A DNA stretch of 64,000 nucleotides from Lachnospiraceae bacterium UBA4260 (GTDB lineage Bacteria > Bacillota > Clostridia > Lachnospirales > Lachnospiraceae). The position numbers and the translations under genes are program-made. The notes below the pieces were generated by a model that searched no databases, had not been told where the DNA came from, and saw nothing but the letters and a program-made list of their open reading frames with translations. The stretch is taken from assembly GCA_002395235.1 (NCBI GenBank), contig DGWK01000019.1:58824-122823 (forward strand), written 5' to 3'. Below, in pieces: positions 18,045 through 27,763 of the stretch; the first letter of the stretch is position 1, and the number at the start of each line of letters is the position of its first letter.

Positions 18045-19403
18045 TTATCTTTTTTTCATCGGAATATATTTCTGGTGCTCACCGATGTACTTGGTGGCAG
18101 GACGCATGATCTTTCCGTCGTACATCTTGTTCTCCACGTTGTGGGCGACCCAGCCGGCCACGCGCGCGATGGCGAACAGCGGTGTGAAGAGGTCCTCCGG
18201 GATGCCCAGCATGGTGTAGGCGAAGCCGGAGTAGTAGTCGACGTTGGCGCAGATCGGCTTTCCGCGGTGCTCCATGACCGCCTGCTTGACCACTTTCTCA
18301 AAGGTGGCGTAGAATTTGTATCTCTCAGGGCAGCCCTGCTCGTCGGCGAGGGTCTTGCACAGACTGCGAAGAAGCTCGCAGCGGGGATCGCTGAGGGTGT
18401 AGACGGCGTGCCCGAAGCCGTATACGAGGCCTGAGTTGTCGTAATAATCCTTGTCCAGGATCTTGTCCACGATAGAACGCAGAAGGCCTTCGTCGCTGGA
18501 ATAATGCGTGTCGGCGATGATCTGCTGCATCATCTTATAGACACTGATGCTGGCGCCGCCGTGCTTGGGACCCTTGAGGGAACCGATGGAACCGCAGACT
18601 GCGGAATAGAGATCGGTGCCGGTGGAGCCCATGACTACGTTCGTAAAAGTGGAGTTATTACCGCCGCCGTGCTCGGCGTGGATCATCATGATCGCGTCGA
18701 GAACGGACGCCTCATGCTCAGTAAATTTGCCGTCCGTGCGGAGCATGTAAAGGATGTTCTCCGCGATGGAATACTCGGGCCTGGGATAGTGGATGATCAG
18801 CGACTGCCTGTAAAAGTGGTGCATCTTGGCGAAGTAGGAGTAGCATCCGATCGAAGGGAACTTGGCCACGAGATCGATGCCCTTGAGCAGCGTCTGGTAC
18901 ACATCCTGCGCGTCCGGGTCGGGGGCATAATTATAGAGAGAGATCGTGCTGGACTGCAGCTTGTTCATGAGGTTGCGGGACGGAGTCCTCAGAATGTCGT
19001 TGGTGAGGAAATCCGCGGGCAGGTCATAGCGGTCCGAGAGGCACTTCTTGAAATTGACAAATTCCGTGCGGTCCGGCAGATAGCCGAACAGAAGAAGAAA
19101 GACCGTCTCCTCATATCCGTAGTGGCCTTGGCGGTTCATGAGCAGGTCCTTGATGCTGTAGCCGCGGTAGATCAGGTCGCCTTCGCAGGGAATGACATTG
19201 CCGGCTTCGTCCTTGGTGTAGCCGATGACGTCGCAGACCTTGGTAAGTCCGATCCGGACGCCGGTGCCGTCGTCATTTCGGAGGCCTTTCTTGACGTTGT
19301 ATTCTTTAAAGAGCGGGTTGGGGATATCTGTATAGTTGGATGACCGTCCGAAAAATCTGGCCAAAATATTGTCGTCATGGAAATTAAGGTTGTAATCTGT
19401 CAT
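18045..19403 (-). CDS. gltA: Citrate synthase
   Basis: The 452-residue enzyme condenses oxaloacetate and acetyl-CoA to citrate. Catalytic-region motifs are IHAEHGGGNNSTF (first histidine), GFGHAVYTLSDPR (second histidine) and the later arginine segment. I start at the second ATG (MTDYNLNFHDD) because GGAG lies 6 bases before it, while the first ATG at 19,415 overlaps that site. The long N-terminus before the fold is usual for Clostridia-type citrate synthases. It is transcribed alone on the minus strand, divergent from the kinase gene. Confidence 0.94.
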   Translation of the reverse strand: MTDYNLNFHDDNILARFFGRSSNYTDIPNPLFKEYNVKKGLRNDDGTGVRIGLTKVCDVIGYTKDEAGNVIPCEGDLIYRGYSIKDLLMNRQGHYGYEETVFLLLFGYLPDRTEFVNFKKCLSDRYDLPADFLTNDILRTPSRNLMNKLQSSTISLYNYAPDPDAQDVYQTLLKGIDLVAKFPSIGCYSYFAKMHHFYRQSLIIHYPRPEYSIAENILYMLRTDGKFTEHEASVLDAIMMIHAEHGGGNNSTFTNVVMGSTGTDLYSAVCGSIGSLKGPKHGGASISVYKMMQQIIADTHYSSDEGLLRSIVDKILDKDYYDNSGLVYGFGHAVYTLSDPRCELLRSLCKTLADEQGCPERYKFYATFEKVVKQAVMEHRGKPICANVDYYSGFAYTMLGIPEDLFTPLFAIARVAGWVAHNVENKMYDGKIMRPATKYIGEHQKYIPMKKR

Positions 19404-19579
19404 AAAATACTCCATTTACAAAAATTGTATACAAGGATGCAGTTGTTTCTGCCTATTATAACATGTTCTCAATATTTTGAAACAGGAAAATATGCGCAAT
19501 GTCAAGATTTTTGTCCCTCAAAATGGTATCATAAGAAGAAGCGCTGAAGGCAGTGCAAAAACGGACCGGAGTTCAGAAT

Positions 19580-21310
19580 ATGAAAAAGGATAATAAAGGA
19601 TCCGTCCGAAAGACGGAAGATATATATGAAGACGGCAGCACGATCTCTGCAAAGCAGAAGCTGATCCTGGACGCGCTGCTAAGAGAATACGAGATCGCCC
19701 TCATGCTTGATCTGTCCAAAGATACCTACGAGGTCTTCAAGCTGTCGGGGCGTTTTGCCAGGAGCCTTTCGCCGATGCTTCGGGATAAGTTTTCGATCAC
19801 CATGCTCGAGATCGCGGACGGCTGTATCTATTCTTATGACTACGACCTGTTTATCGGAGCCGTATCTTTAGAAGGCCTCCGGATCAGACTGGAAAGCGAA
19901 GAGTTCTGCAGCTTTGTGTTCCGGGCCATCACAAGCAGGGGACCGGAGTACTTCCGAATGAGGATCATCAAGGCGGAAGAGGGACTGAAGGCTTTCGTCG
20001 GCGTGTCCTGCATTCAGGACGAGATGAGCAGGGAACTGCAGCAGAGAAAGCTGTTCGAAGGGGCTCTGGACCGGGCGAGAAGCGCGGATTCGGCCAAGAG
20101 CACTTTTTTGACCAATATGTCCCACGATATCAGAACGCCCATGAACGCGATCATAGGGTTCACCAATATCGCCTCCACACACCTGGACGACAGGGACAGG
20201 GTGAAGGACGCCCTGGACAAGATCCGCACGTCCAGTAATCACCTGCTGAGCCTGATCAACGATGTGCTGGATATGAGCAGGATCGAGAGCGGAAGGCTCA
20301 CGATCAGCGAGAACCGGTGCGACCTCAGACAGATCGTAGAGAACATACAGGGCATCATGACGCCGCAGATGACGGGAAAGGGTCTGGACTTTACTGTTTC
20401 GATGCAGACCGTTGTCAACCCGGAAGTCTTCTGCGACGAGACGAGAGTCACGCAGATCCTCCTCAATCTTTTGAGCAACGCCGTCAAGTACACGCCGCCC
20501 GGCGGAAAGGTCAATCTGACCATCCTTCAGAAACCGTGCATCAGCGGCCGGAGATACTGCGGCTATGTGTTCAAAGTCAGCGATACCGGGATCGGGATCG
20601 GCAAGGACTTTATCAGCCATGTCTTTGAGCCGTTTGAGAGAGAGACCGGCAGGACCGGAATCAACACCTACGGGAGCGGCCTGGGCATGTCCATAGCCAA
20701 GGGAATTGTGGACATGATGGGCGGCAATATCCGCGTGGAGAGCGAAGAGAACGTGGGAACGCAGTTCATCGTAGAGCTGGAACTGCGGCCTTCGGGAGGA
20801 TGCGGCGAGCAGTCCCCGGAGCAGAGAGCACAGGTCAGTGAATTAGTGGAAGACAGCGGCGAAGATATGGCTGTTTTCCGGGATCATGAGGACCGGAAGA
20901 CAAACAGGGCCGGAGATGTGGGATGGATCGAAGGGAGAAGGCTCCTCCTTGTTGAAGATAACCCTCTCAACAGAGAGATCGCAGAGGAAATGCTCATGGA
21001 GGACGGCTTCAAAGTGGAGTCCGCGGAGAACGGCAGAAAAGCGCTCCAGATGATCGTCGAAGCTGATCCCTGGTACTATTCGGCAGTCCTCATGGACATT
21101 CAGATGCCGGTCATGGACGGGTACGAGGCGACAAAGCGGATCCGGGCGCTCCCGGACCGCAGCAGGGCGCAGATCCCGATCATAGCCATGACGGCCAACG
21201 CCTTTAAGGAGGACCGCAGCAGGGCGGCGGAGAGCGGAATGGACGCGTATATCTCGAAACCGGTGGATGTGCTGACTCTCAGGTATGTCCTGCGGCGCGT
21301 GCTCCGATAA
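19580..21310 (+). CDS. Cytoplasmic hybrid sensor histidine kinase
   Basis: The ATG at 19580 follows GGAG by 8 bases and gives 576 residues. Domains in order: an N-terminal PAS-like sensor region (about 20-160) without membrane segments; a dimerisation/phosphoacceptor domain with the H-box NMSHDIRTPMNAIIGF (histidine near 178); an HATPase domain with NLLSNAVKYTPPGG and DTGIGIG; a linker; and a C-terminal receiver with LLLVEDNPLNREIAEEML and the phospho-aspartate in LMDIQMPVMDGYEA. There is no output domain or adjacent regulator, so phosphate must pass to a distant partner. The signal is unknown. Confidence 0.9.
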   Translation: MKKDNKGSVRKTEDIYEDGSTISAKQKLILDALLREYEIALMLDLSKDTYEVFKLSGRFARSLSPMLRDKFSITMLEIADGCIYSYDYDLFIGAVSLEGLRIRLESEEFCSFVFRAITSRGPEYFRMRIIKAEEGLKAFVGVSCIQDEMSRELQQRKLFEGALDRARSADSAKSTFLTNMSHDIRTPMNAIIGFTNIASTHLDDRDRVKDALDKIRTSSNHLLSLINDVLDMSRIESGRLTISENRCDLRQIVENIQGIMTPQMTGKGLDFTVSMQTVVNPEVFCDETRVTQILLNLLSNAVKYTPPGGKVNLTILQKPCISGRRYCGYVFKVSDTGIGIGKDFISHVFEPFERETGRTGINTYGSGLGMSIAKGIVDMMGGNIRVESEENVGTQFIVELELRPSGGCGEQSPEQRAQVSELVEDSGEDMAVFRDHEDRKTNRAGDVGWIEGRRLLLVEDNPLNREIAEEMLMEDGFKVESAENGRKALQMIVEADPWYYSAVLMDIQMPVMDGYEATKRIRALPDRSRAQIPIIAMTANAFKEDRSRAAESGMDAYISKPVDVLTLRYVLRRVLR

Positions 21311-21337
21311 ACCCGTGCAGAAGAAAGGAGAAATATC

Positions 21338-22120
21338 ATGATTCCGGCTTATTCGATCGATCCCGACAGACAGTATCACATACAGGTGGCAAAGGGCGAA
21401 GTGGGAAGATATGTTCTTCTTCCCGGCGATCCCAAGAGATGCGCCAAGATCGCGAAATATTTTGACGATCCGGTACTGATCGCGGACAGCAGAGAATACA
21501 TAACATATACAGGTACGGTGGACGGCGTCAAAGTGAGCGTGACTTCCACGGGCATAGGCGGTCCCTCCGCGGCGATCGCGCTGGAGGAACTGACCAACTG
21601 CGGCGCAGACACATTTATCAGAGTCGGCACCTGCGGAGGCATGCAGGAGGAGGTCCTGAGCGGCGACCTGGTGATCGCCTCGGGAGCCATCCGTATGGAC
21701 GGGACCAGCAGAGAATACGCGCCGCCGGAGTATCCCGCAGTGGGGGATTACGAGATCCTGAAGGCGCTCGAAGAGGCGGCGGACAATCTCGGAATGCGCC
21801 ATCACGTCGGGGTGGTCCACTGCAAGGACGCCTTCTACGGGCAGCACAATCCGGAGCTCCTTCCCCAGAGCGAGGTCCTCTTGCAGAAGTGGGACGCCTA
21901 TTTAAGGCTCGGCTGTCTGGCCTCCGAAATGGAGTCCGCGACGCTCTTTATCGTGGGCGGCTACCGCAAGGTCAGGACCGGCACGGTCCTTCTGACCATG
22001 GCAAACCAGACCAGAGCGAAGATGGGCCTGCCCAATCCGATCGTCCACGATACGGACGGCGCGATCAGGACGGCCATCGAGGCAGTGCGGGTACTCATAC
22101 GAAAAGACAGCGCGAAATGA
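21338..22120 (+). CDS. udp: Uridine phosphorylase
   Basis: The 260-residue protein belongs to the PNP/UDP phosphorylase family. Motifs are LLPGDPKRC near the N-terminus (phosphate site), STGIGGPSAAIALEEL, and RVGTCGGMQ. The region LGCLASEMESATLF contains the glutamate-methionine-glutamate ribose contact of the family. It splits uridine with phosphate into uracil and ribose 1-phosphate. AAAGGAG precedes the ATG. cdd follows after 14 bases, so cytidine can be deaminated and cleaved by one operon. Confidence 0.93.
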   Translation: MIPAYSIDPDRQYHIQVAKGEVGRYVLLPGDPKRCAKIAKYFDDPVLIADSREYITYTGTVDGVKVSVTSTGIGGPSAAIALEELTNCGADTFIRVGTCGGMQEEVLSGDLVIASGAIRMDGTSREYAPPEYPAVGDYEILKALEEAADNLGMRHHVGVVHCKDAFYGQHNPELLPQSEVLLQKWDAYLRLGCLASEMESATLFIVGGYRKVRTGTVLLTMANQTRAKMGLPNPIVHDTDGAIRTAIEAVRVLIRKDSAK

Positions 22121-22134
22121 TCAAAGGAGGAAGC

Positions 22135-22581
22135 ATGGGAGAGAGTAAGATCACAGTCAGCGACGCGCTCATTACCGAATTGATCGAGAAAGCTCTTCTT
22201 ATGAGAGAGCTCTCCTACAGCCCTTACTCGGGATTCTCCGTGGGAGCGGCCCTCCTTACGCAGGAAGGCAGGATCTACGGGGGCTGCAACATAGAGAACG
22301 CCGCCTATTCCGTGACGATCTGCGCGGAAAGGGTCGCCATGTCCAAGGCGGTGAGCGAGGGAGAATACAGATTCCGCGCACTGGCGGTGGCCGGCGGTAA
22401 GGAGAAGACGCCGGACGTATACAGTTTTCCCTGCGGCTCCTGCAGGCAGTTTATGAGGGAGTTCTGCGACACCGAAAGTTTCCTCGTCATTGTGGCAAAG
22501 AGCACAGAGGACTATAAGGTCTATACCCTTGAGCAGCTCCTTCCCAATTCTTTCGGTCCGGAAGCGCTGGACATGGGATAA
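22135..22581 (+). CDS. cdd: Cytidine deaminase
   Basis: The ATG at 22135 follows AAAGGAGG and gives 148 residues, the normal size of homotetrameric cytidine deaminases. Zinc-site motifs are CAERVAM (the catalytic glutamate is in this segment) and PCGSCRQFM. The substrate segment SPYSGFSVGAAL is near residue 27. It converts cytidine or deoxycytidine to uridine forms, feeding the adjacent uridine phosphorylase. Confidence 0.95.
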   Translation: MGESKITVSDALITELIEKALLMRELSYSPYSGFSVGAALLTQEGRIYGGCNIENAAYSVTICAERVAMSKAVSEGEYRFRALAVAGGKEKTPDVYSFPCGSCRQFMREFCDTESFLVIVAKSTEDYKVYTLEQLLPNSFGPEALDMG

Positions 22582-22596
22582 GGCGCACGCGGCGCA

Positions 22597-22620
22597 GCGG
22601 CCCGCAAAATAGCGGCGGCC
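22597..22620. repeat. Intergenic G+C-rich hairpin (copy 4)
   Basis: GCGGCCCGC at 22597-22605 can pair with GCGGCGGCC at 22612-22620 in the gap between cdd and the next gene. Confidence 0.45.
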
Positions 22621-22633
22621 TTAAGGAGAAAAT

Positions 22634-22960
22634 ATGGACTGTAAAGAGTTTAACGGCCTGATTCAGGACTTTCTGAACGACAGGCTCAGCGAGATGAAAC
22701 TCTCTGAGTTTCTCTCCCACATAGAGAGCTGCGACAGCTGCAGGGACGAGCTCCGCATCCAATACCTGATCTATGAAGGTCTCGAGAGACTTGAGTCCGG
22801 CGACACTTTTGATGTGGATAAGGATCTGGCGGATCTTATGAAACTGCAGAAGAAGCGGCTGGGCGTTCGGCACGGCATCAAGATGACCGCGATCGCTTCG
22901 GAGATCATCACGACGGCGGCGTTCATCATTGTCCTGTTTGTCGTGCTGTTCTACCAGTGA
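22634..22960 (+). CDS. Small zinc-finger membrane protein, anti-sigma-factor-like
   Basis: The 108-residue protein has an N-terminal zf-HC2-type module (CKEFNGLIQDFLNDRLSE, then HIESCDSC, the HxxxCxxC zinc motif of ZAS-type anti-sigma factors) and one C-terminal membrane helix (about 86-106, IITTAAFIIVLFVVLFY). Family members hold a sigma factor at the membrane, but no ECF sigma gene is adjacent, so this role is inferred only. It lies between cdd and polA. Confidence 0.75.
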   Translation: MDCKEFNGLIQDFLNDRLSEMKLSEFLSHIESCDSCRDELRIQYLIYEGLERLESGDTFDVDKDLADLMKLQKKRLGVRHGIKMTAIASEIITTAAFIIVLFVVLFYQ

Positions 22961-22991
22961 ACGGTCCGGACAGACGCGCCTGCGTCGATAA

Positions 22992-23008
22992 GGCCCGCTC
23001 CGCGGGCC
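22992..23008. repeat. Intergenic G+C-rich hairpin (copy 5)
   Basis: A perfect 7-bp stem, GGCCCGC-tcc-GCGGGCC, just before the polA ribosome site AAAGGA. It is nearly the same as copy 6 at 27,733. Confidence 0.65.
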
Positions 23009-23028
23009 ATGAAGAAAGGAAATGGCGG

Positions 23029-25809
23029 ATGGACAGTAAAAAACTCGTGCTCGTGGACGGGCACAGTATTTTAAACAGAGCATATTACGGAATGCCGGAC
23101 CTGACTAATTCGGCGGGACTGCACACCGGGGCAGTATTCGGTTTTTTAAATATCCTTTTTAAGATTCTGGACGAGGAGAAGGCGGACTATCTGTCCGTCG
23201 CTTTTGACGTGCACGCGCCCACCTTCCGGCATGAGACTTATAAGGAATACAAGGGGACGAGAAAGCCCATGCCCGAAGAGCTCAGGGAGCAGGTTCCTCT
23301 GATCAAAAAAGTCCTGCAGTCCATGGGCGTACAGATCCGCGAGCAGGCGGGACTGGAGGCCGACGACATACTGGGAACCCTGGCAAAGCGCGGGGAAGCG
23401 GAAGGCATGGATGTGACGCTTCTGTCGGGAGACAGAGACCTGCTGCAGATCGCCACGGACCGCATCTGCGTCAGGATCCCCAAGACAAAGCAGGGCCAGA
23501 CGATCATAGAGAATTACTACGCCGCGGACGTGCTGGAGAGCTACAAGGTGACTCCCAAAGCGTTTATCGATGTGAAAGCCCTTATGGGGGACAGCTCTGA
23601 CAATGTGCCCGGCGTGCCGGGGGTCGGAGAGAAGACGGCCACGCAGCTGATCGTGGATTACGGGAGCGTGGACGGCGTCTACGAACACATTGAGGAGATC
23701 AAAAAGCCGGCGCTGCGGAAAAAGCTCGGGGAAAACGAAGACCTGGCGAGGCTCAGTCTCTTTCTCGTGACGATCAAGACGGACTGCGATATTGAGGTGA
23801 ACTGGGAGGAGGCCCGCGTCGGAAATCTCTATACGCCGGAAGCGTTTAAACTCTTTACGGAGCTGAACTTCCGTGCGCTGCTTCCCAGGTTTGATGTAAA
23901 GGCAGCGCAGAGCACCGCCGAGGAACTGTCATACAGAGTGATCACCGACAAGGAAGGCGCAAAGGAGTACACAGATTCGCTCCTTGCGGCCATGAAGGAG
24001 GCGTCTTCGGAGAAGCCTTATCAGATCGGCGTCTACCCGGTCATGGACAAGATCCGCTTCGGCGAAAAAGAGCAGGAGATCCCGGAAGCCGTCGCTCTGT
24101 GCGTGGGCAAAAAGGCTGTCTTTCTGCAGGCGGACCCCTCCGATCCGGAGAAGGGACTCACAGCGGAGGGGCTGGCACAGACCCTGGGAGCGCTGCGATC
24201 TGCCGCGCTGCGCGCCTGCCGGGAAGACCGGGCGGGAGAGACCGGGCCCGAACCCGTCTCGATCGCGGTCTTCGGCCTCAAGAACCAGTACCCGATCTGG
24301 GAAATCGACAGCGGCGCCGAGTTTTGTGACGGCATTCGCCTGGAGGGATTTGCGGACCTTTTGATCGAGTGCTATCTGTGCAATCCTCTCGAGAGCGATT
24401 ACCAGCCCGAAATGGTCGCCTCCGAGTATCTGGAGGAGTCCTGTCCCACCTGGAAGCAGATTTTTGACAAAAGATCGAAGAGTCAGGCGTTGGCCGAGAA
24501 GCGGGAGGAACTCATCGAATACGTCTGCCGGATGGCGTCTGTCCTGGCAAGGGCGGCGCAGCCAGTGGCGGAGAAGCTGGAGCGGGAAGGCATGACGGCA
24601 CTTTATAGAGAGATCGAGAGACCTCTTTCCTATATTCTGTTCGATATGGAGCGCATCGGCGTCCGGATCCTGCCGCAGGAGCTGGCGCAGTACAGCGCAT
24701 CGCTGGGAGAGCAGGCGGACGCGCTGGCGGCAAAGATCTATGAGCAGTGCGGCGAGGAGTTCAACATCTCTTCCCCCAAACAGCTGGGCGTTATTCTGTT
24801 TGAAAAGCTGGGCATGCCCGGGGGCAAAAAGACAAAGACGGGCTACTCCACGGCGGCCGGCGTGCTGGAAAAACTGGCCCCGGACTATCCGGTCGTGGAT
24901 GACATCCTTCAGTACAGGGCGGTCACCAAGCTCAAATCCACGTATGCGGACGGGCTCACGGCTTTTGTCGCGTCGGACGGCCGGATCCACACGAGCTTCA
25001 ATCAGACGATCACGGCGACCGGAAGGATCAGTTCTACGGATCCCAACCTACAGAACATCCCAATGAAGACGGAGATGGGCAAGAAGATCCGGAAGGCGTT
25101 CATCCCTTCCGAGGAGAATGTGTTCGTCGACGCGGACTACTCCCAGATCGAACTGAGGATCCTCGCGCACATGAGCGGGGACAGAGAACTGATCGACGCC
25201 TATAAAGAAAACGAGGACATCCACCGGATCACCGCCTCCAAGGTATTCCACACGCCTTTCGAAGAGGTCACGCCCCTTCAGAGAAGGAACGCCAAGGCGG
25301 TCAACTTCGGTATTGTTTACGGCATCAGTTCTTTCGGTCTGAGCCAGGGACTGAGCATTTCCAGAAAAGAGGCGGCCGAGTACATCGACGCGTATTTCAA
25401 GACCTATCCGGGGATCAAAATATTCCTGGACAAGCTGGTCTCTGACGCGAAGGAGAAGGGCTACGCCGAGACTATGTACGGGCGCAGGAGACCGGTCCCC
25501 GAACTTAAGAACAGCAATTTCATGCAGCGCTCTTTTGGCGAGAGAGTGGCTATGAACTCCCCCATTCAGGGAACGGCGGCCGACATTATCAAAATAGCGA
25601 TGATCCGGGTCTGGGAAGCTCTCGAGAGGGAGAAACTCAGCTCCAGGCTCATTCTGCAGATCCACGACGAACTGCTGATCGAGGCGGTTCCGGAGGAAAA
25701 GGAGCGGGTAGAAAAGCTGCTGGCCCGGGAGATGTCCGAGGCGGCCTCCCTCAAGGTGGCGCTGGAGACAGACGTTCACAGCGGCAGTGACTGGTATATG
25801 GCCAAGTGA
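23029..25809 (+). CDS. polA: DNA polymerase I
   Basis: The ATG at 23029, 8 bases after AAAGGA, gives 926 residues. The N-terminal 5'-3' exonuclease (about 1-290) has LVLVDGHSILNRAYY, LSGDRDLLQIA and GVPGVGEKTA. The middle domain has the position of a 3'-5' exonuclease but lacks its acidic DxE motif, so proofreading is probably lost, as in several Firmicutes PolA. The polymerase domain has YSQIELRILAHMSGD, RRNAKAVNFGIVYG and QIHDELLIE. It removes RNA primers and fills repair gaps. coaE follows after 54 bases. Confidence 0.95.
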   Translation: MDSKKLVLVDGHSILNRAYYGMPDLTNSAGLHTGAVFGFLNILFKILDEEKADYLSVAFDVHAPTFRHETYKEYKGTRKPMPEELREQVPLIKKVLQSMGVQIREQAGLEADDILGTLAKRGEAEGMDVTLLSGDRDLLQIATDRICVRIPKTKQGQTIIENYYAADVLESYKVTPKAFIDVKALMGDSSDNVPGVPGVGEKTATQLIVDYGSVDGVYEHIEEIKKPALRKKLGENEDLARLSLFLVTIKTDCDIEVNWEEARVGNLYTPEAFKLFTELNFRALLPRFDVKAAQSTAEELSYRVITDKEGAKEYTDSLLAAMKEASSEKPYQIGVYPVMDKIRFGEKEQEIPEAVALCVGKKAVFLQADPSDPEKGLTAEGLAQTLGALRSAALRACREDRAGETGPEPVSIAVFGLKNQYPIWEIDSGAEFCDGIRLEGFADLLIECYLCNPLESDYQPEMVASEYLEESCPTWKQIFDKRSKSQALAEKREELIEYVCRMASVLARAAQPVAEKLEREGMTALYREIERPLSYILFDMERIGVRILPQELAQYSASLGEQADALAAKIYEQCGEEFNISSPKQLGVILFEKLGMPGGKKTKTGYSTAAGVLEKLAPDYPVVDDILQYRAVTKLKSTYADGLTAFVASDGRIHTSFNQTITATGRISSTDPNLQNIPMKTEMGKKIRKAFIPSEENVFVDADYSQIELRILAHMSGDRELIDAYKENEDIHRITASKVFHTPFEEVTPLQRRNAKAVNFGIVYGISSFGLSQGLSISRKEAAEYIDAYFKTYPGIKIFLDKLVSDAKEKGYAETMYGRRRPVPELKNSNFMQRSFGERVAMNSPIQGTAADIIKIAMIRVWEALEREKLSSRLILQIHDELLIEAVPEEKERVEKLLAREMSEAASLKVALETDVHSGSDWYMAK

Positions 25810-25863
25810 GCCGCGATGAAATAAGAACTTAAATTAAGAACTGAAATTTTAAAGGGAAAGAAA

Positions 25864-26514
25864 ATGATCACGATCGGAGTGACGGGAGGCGTGGGATCCG
25901 GAAAGAGCGAGATCCTTAAGTACCTGGACCAAAACTACAACTGCAGAATCCTCATGTCGGACAACGCCGCCAAGGATCTGGAACAGCCCGGAGGCCCGCT
26001 CTACGAGCCGCTGGTGAAGCTCCTGAGCGAAAAGGGAGGAGCGGACGGACAGCGCGGGGAACTCCTGATGGAAGACGGCTCGATCAACAAGCAGGAGATG
26101 GCTGCGAGAATCTTCGGCGACCCGGATCTTCTGCGGAAAATAAATGAACTGGTGCATCCGGCCGTAAATCAGTATATACTTGAGGAGATTGACCGCGAGA
26201 GGAAGGCGACGGAGAGAGAATTCTTTATTCTGGAGTCGGCCCTTCTGATCGAAAACGGCTACGATAAGATCCTGGACTCCATGTGGTATATTTACTGTGA
26301 GGAGAGCGTAAGGAGCGAGAGACTGAGGCGCTCGCGCGGCTACAGCGACGAGAAGATCCGCACCATCATGGACAGGCAGGTCTCCGAGGACGTGTTTCGG
26401 GCGCACTGCGACACGGTGATCGACAATACCGGGGAATTTGACGCCGAGACGGGCGCGGCCCGCCAGGTGGACCGGGCGATCCGGCGGCTGCGGGAGCGGT
26501 TCCCTGAGGGGTGA
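25864..26514 (+). CDS. coaE: Dephospho-CoA kinase
   Basis: The 216-residue protein has the P-loop GVTGGVGSGKSEI at the N-terminus and the family segment INELVHPAV. It performs the last step of coenzyme A synthesis, phosphorylating the 3'-hydroxyl of dephospho-CoA. The ribosome site AAAGGGAAAG precedes the ATG. Its position right after polA is common in Firmicutes. Confidence 0.93.
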   Translation: MITIGVTGGVGSGKSEILKYLDQNYNCRILMSDNAAKDLEQPGGPLYEPLVKLLSEKGGADGQRGELLMEDGSINKQEMAARIFGDPDLLRKINELVHPAVNQYILEEIDRERKATEREFFILESALLIENGYDKILDSMWYIYCEESVRSERLRRSRGYSDEKIRTIMDRQVSEDVFRAHCDTVIDNTGEFDAETGAARQVDRAIRRLRERFPEG

Positions 26515-26564
26515 TTTTTGCCTGCTCTCTACGATAATTATTTTAGAAGGTTACAGACAACAGT

Positions 26565-27362
26565 ATGAGATTTGAAAGTATTGCAAGCGGAAGCAGCGGA
26601 AACTGCATCTATGTCGGCTCAGACACCACGCATCTTCTGATGGACGTGGGAATCAGCAGAAAGAGAACGGTGGAGGCTCTTAAAGACCTTGATCTGGAAC
26701 TGCGGGATATAGACGGCATTTTTATCACCCATGAACACTCCGACCATATCGACGGACTTCCGATGATCGCGAAGAAATCGGAGATGCCGATCTACGCCAC
26801 GCGGGGCACGATCGAGGCAATCAGAAGGATGGACAAGTGCGCGGACATCGATCCCGACAGGTTTGTGGTCATCCGCCCGGATGAAAAGATTACAGTTAAG
26901 GACCTGCAGGTCGATCCCATGAGGATCTCCCACGACGCGGCGGAGCCGGTGGGATACAGGGTCTATTACGGAAGGCAGAAGGCGTGCATCTGCACCGACC
27001 TCGGCTGCTACAATGATTACACGGTGGAGTGCCTCAAGAACTCGGATGTGCTCCTCATCGAGTCCAACCACGATGTCAACATGCTGCAGGTGGGAAGATA
27101 TCCCTATATGCTCAAGAGAAGGATCCTGGGAGACAAAGGGCACCTGTCCAACGCGACCAGCGGACAGCTCCTCTCCAGAGTCCTCAATGACCATATGAAA
27201 GGGATCTTTTTGGGACATCTGAGCAAGGAGAACAATTTCCCCGAGCTCGCTTTTGAGACGGTGCGGGTGGAGATCATGAGCTCCGACGCCCAGTACAGCC
27301 CGGAGGAGCTGCCGATCTTCGTGGCGGACAGAAAGAGGCCTTCGGCGCTCGTGGAATTCTGA
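26565..27362 (+). CDS. YycJ/WalJ-like MBL-fold hydrolase
   Basis: The 265-residue metallo-beta-lactamase-fold protein has the metal motif FITHEHSDHIDGL (about 53-65), the opening FESIASGSSGNCIYVG typical of the YycJ branch, and further ligand regions ISHDAAEPVGY and HLSKENN. YycJ-type proteins are predicted to be phosphodiesterases or nucleases linked in some species to replication and cell division. The walRKHI genes that usually flank it are absent here. Confidence 0.85.
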   Translation: MRFESIASGSSGNCIYVGSDTTHLLMDVGISRKRTVEALKDLDLELRDIDGIFITHEHSDHIDGLPMIAKKSEMPIYATRGTIEAIRRMDKCADIDPDRFVVIRPDEKITVKDLQVDPMRISHDAAEPVGYRVYYGRQKACICTDLGCYNDYTVECLKNSDVLLIESNHDVNMLQVGRYPYMLKRRILGDKGHLSNATSGQLLSRVLNDHMKGIFLGHLSKENNFPELAFETVRVEIMSSDAQYSPEELPIFVADRKRPSALVEF

Positions 27363-27408
27363 ATCGTTCCATTTAACTCAGTAACTCAATTCAAGTAGGA
27401 GGATTACA

Positions 27409-27684
27409 ATGCAGAGAGCGATCATTACAGTAGTCGGCAAGGACACCATCGGAATCATCGCGGGGGTGTGCACGTATCTCGCGGAGAATAAGATCAATAT
27501 CCTGGATATCTCCCAGACGATCGTACAGGGCTACTTCAACATGATGATGGTCGTCGACGTCACGACTTTGGACAAGCCTTTCGGACAGATCGCGGATGAA
27601 CTGGCCGTCCTGGGACGGGAGAAGATCGGCGTTCAGATCAAGTGCCAGAAAGAGGAGATCTTCGACCTGATGCACAGGATCTGA
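27409..27684 (+). CDS. ACT-domain protein (UPF0237)
   Basis: The 91-residue protein is a single ACT domain with the fold opening RAIITVVGKDTIGIIAGVC, a module that usually binds small ligands. AGGAGG precedes the ATG. It sits directly before the UPF0210 gene, a pairing repeated in many Firmicutes, suggesting that the two work together, though their function is not established. Confidence 0.9.
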   Translation: MQRAIITVVGKDTIGIIAGVCTYLAENKINILDISQTIVQGYFNMMMVVDVTTLDKPFGQIADELAVLGREKIGVQIKCQKEEIFDLMHRI

Positions 27685-27732
27685 AGCGCATAAGCGGAGC
27701 AGGAACCATCGTAAACACAGTCAGCTACTATA

Positions 27733-27749
27733 AGGCCCGTCGCGGGCCT
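27733..27749. repeat. Intergenic G+C-rich hairpin (copy 6)
   Basis: A perfect 7-bp stem, AGGCCCG-tcg-CGGGCCT, just before the ribosome site CAGGAGG of the UPF0210 gene. Confidence 0.65.
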
Positions 27750-27763
27750 GGGCAGGAGGCTAT

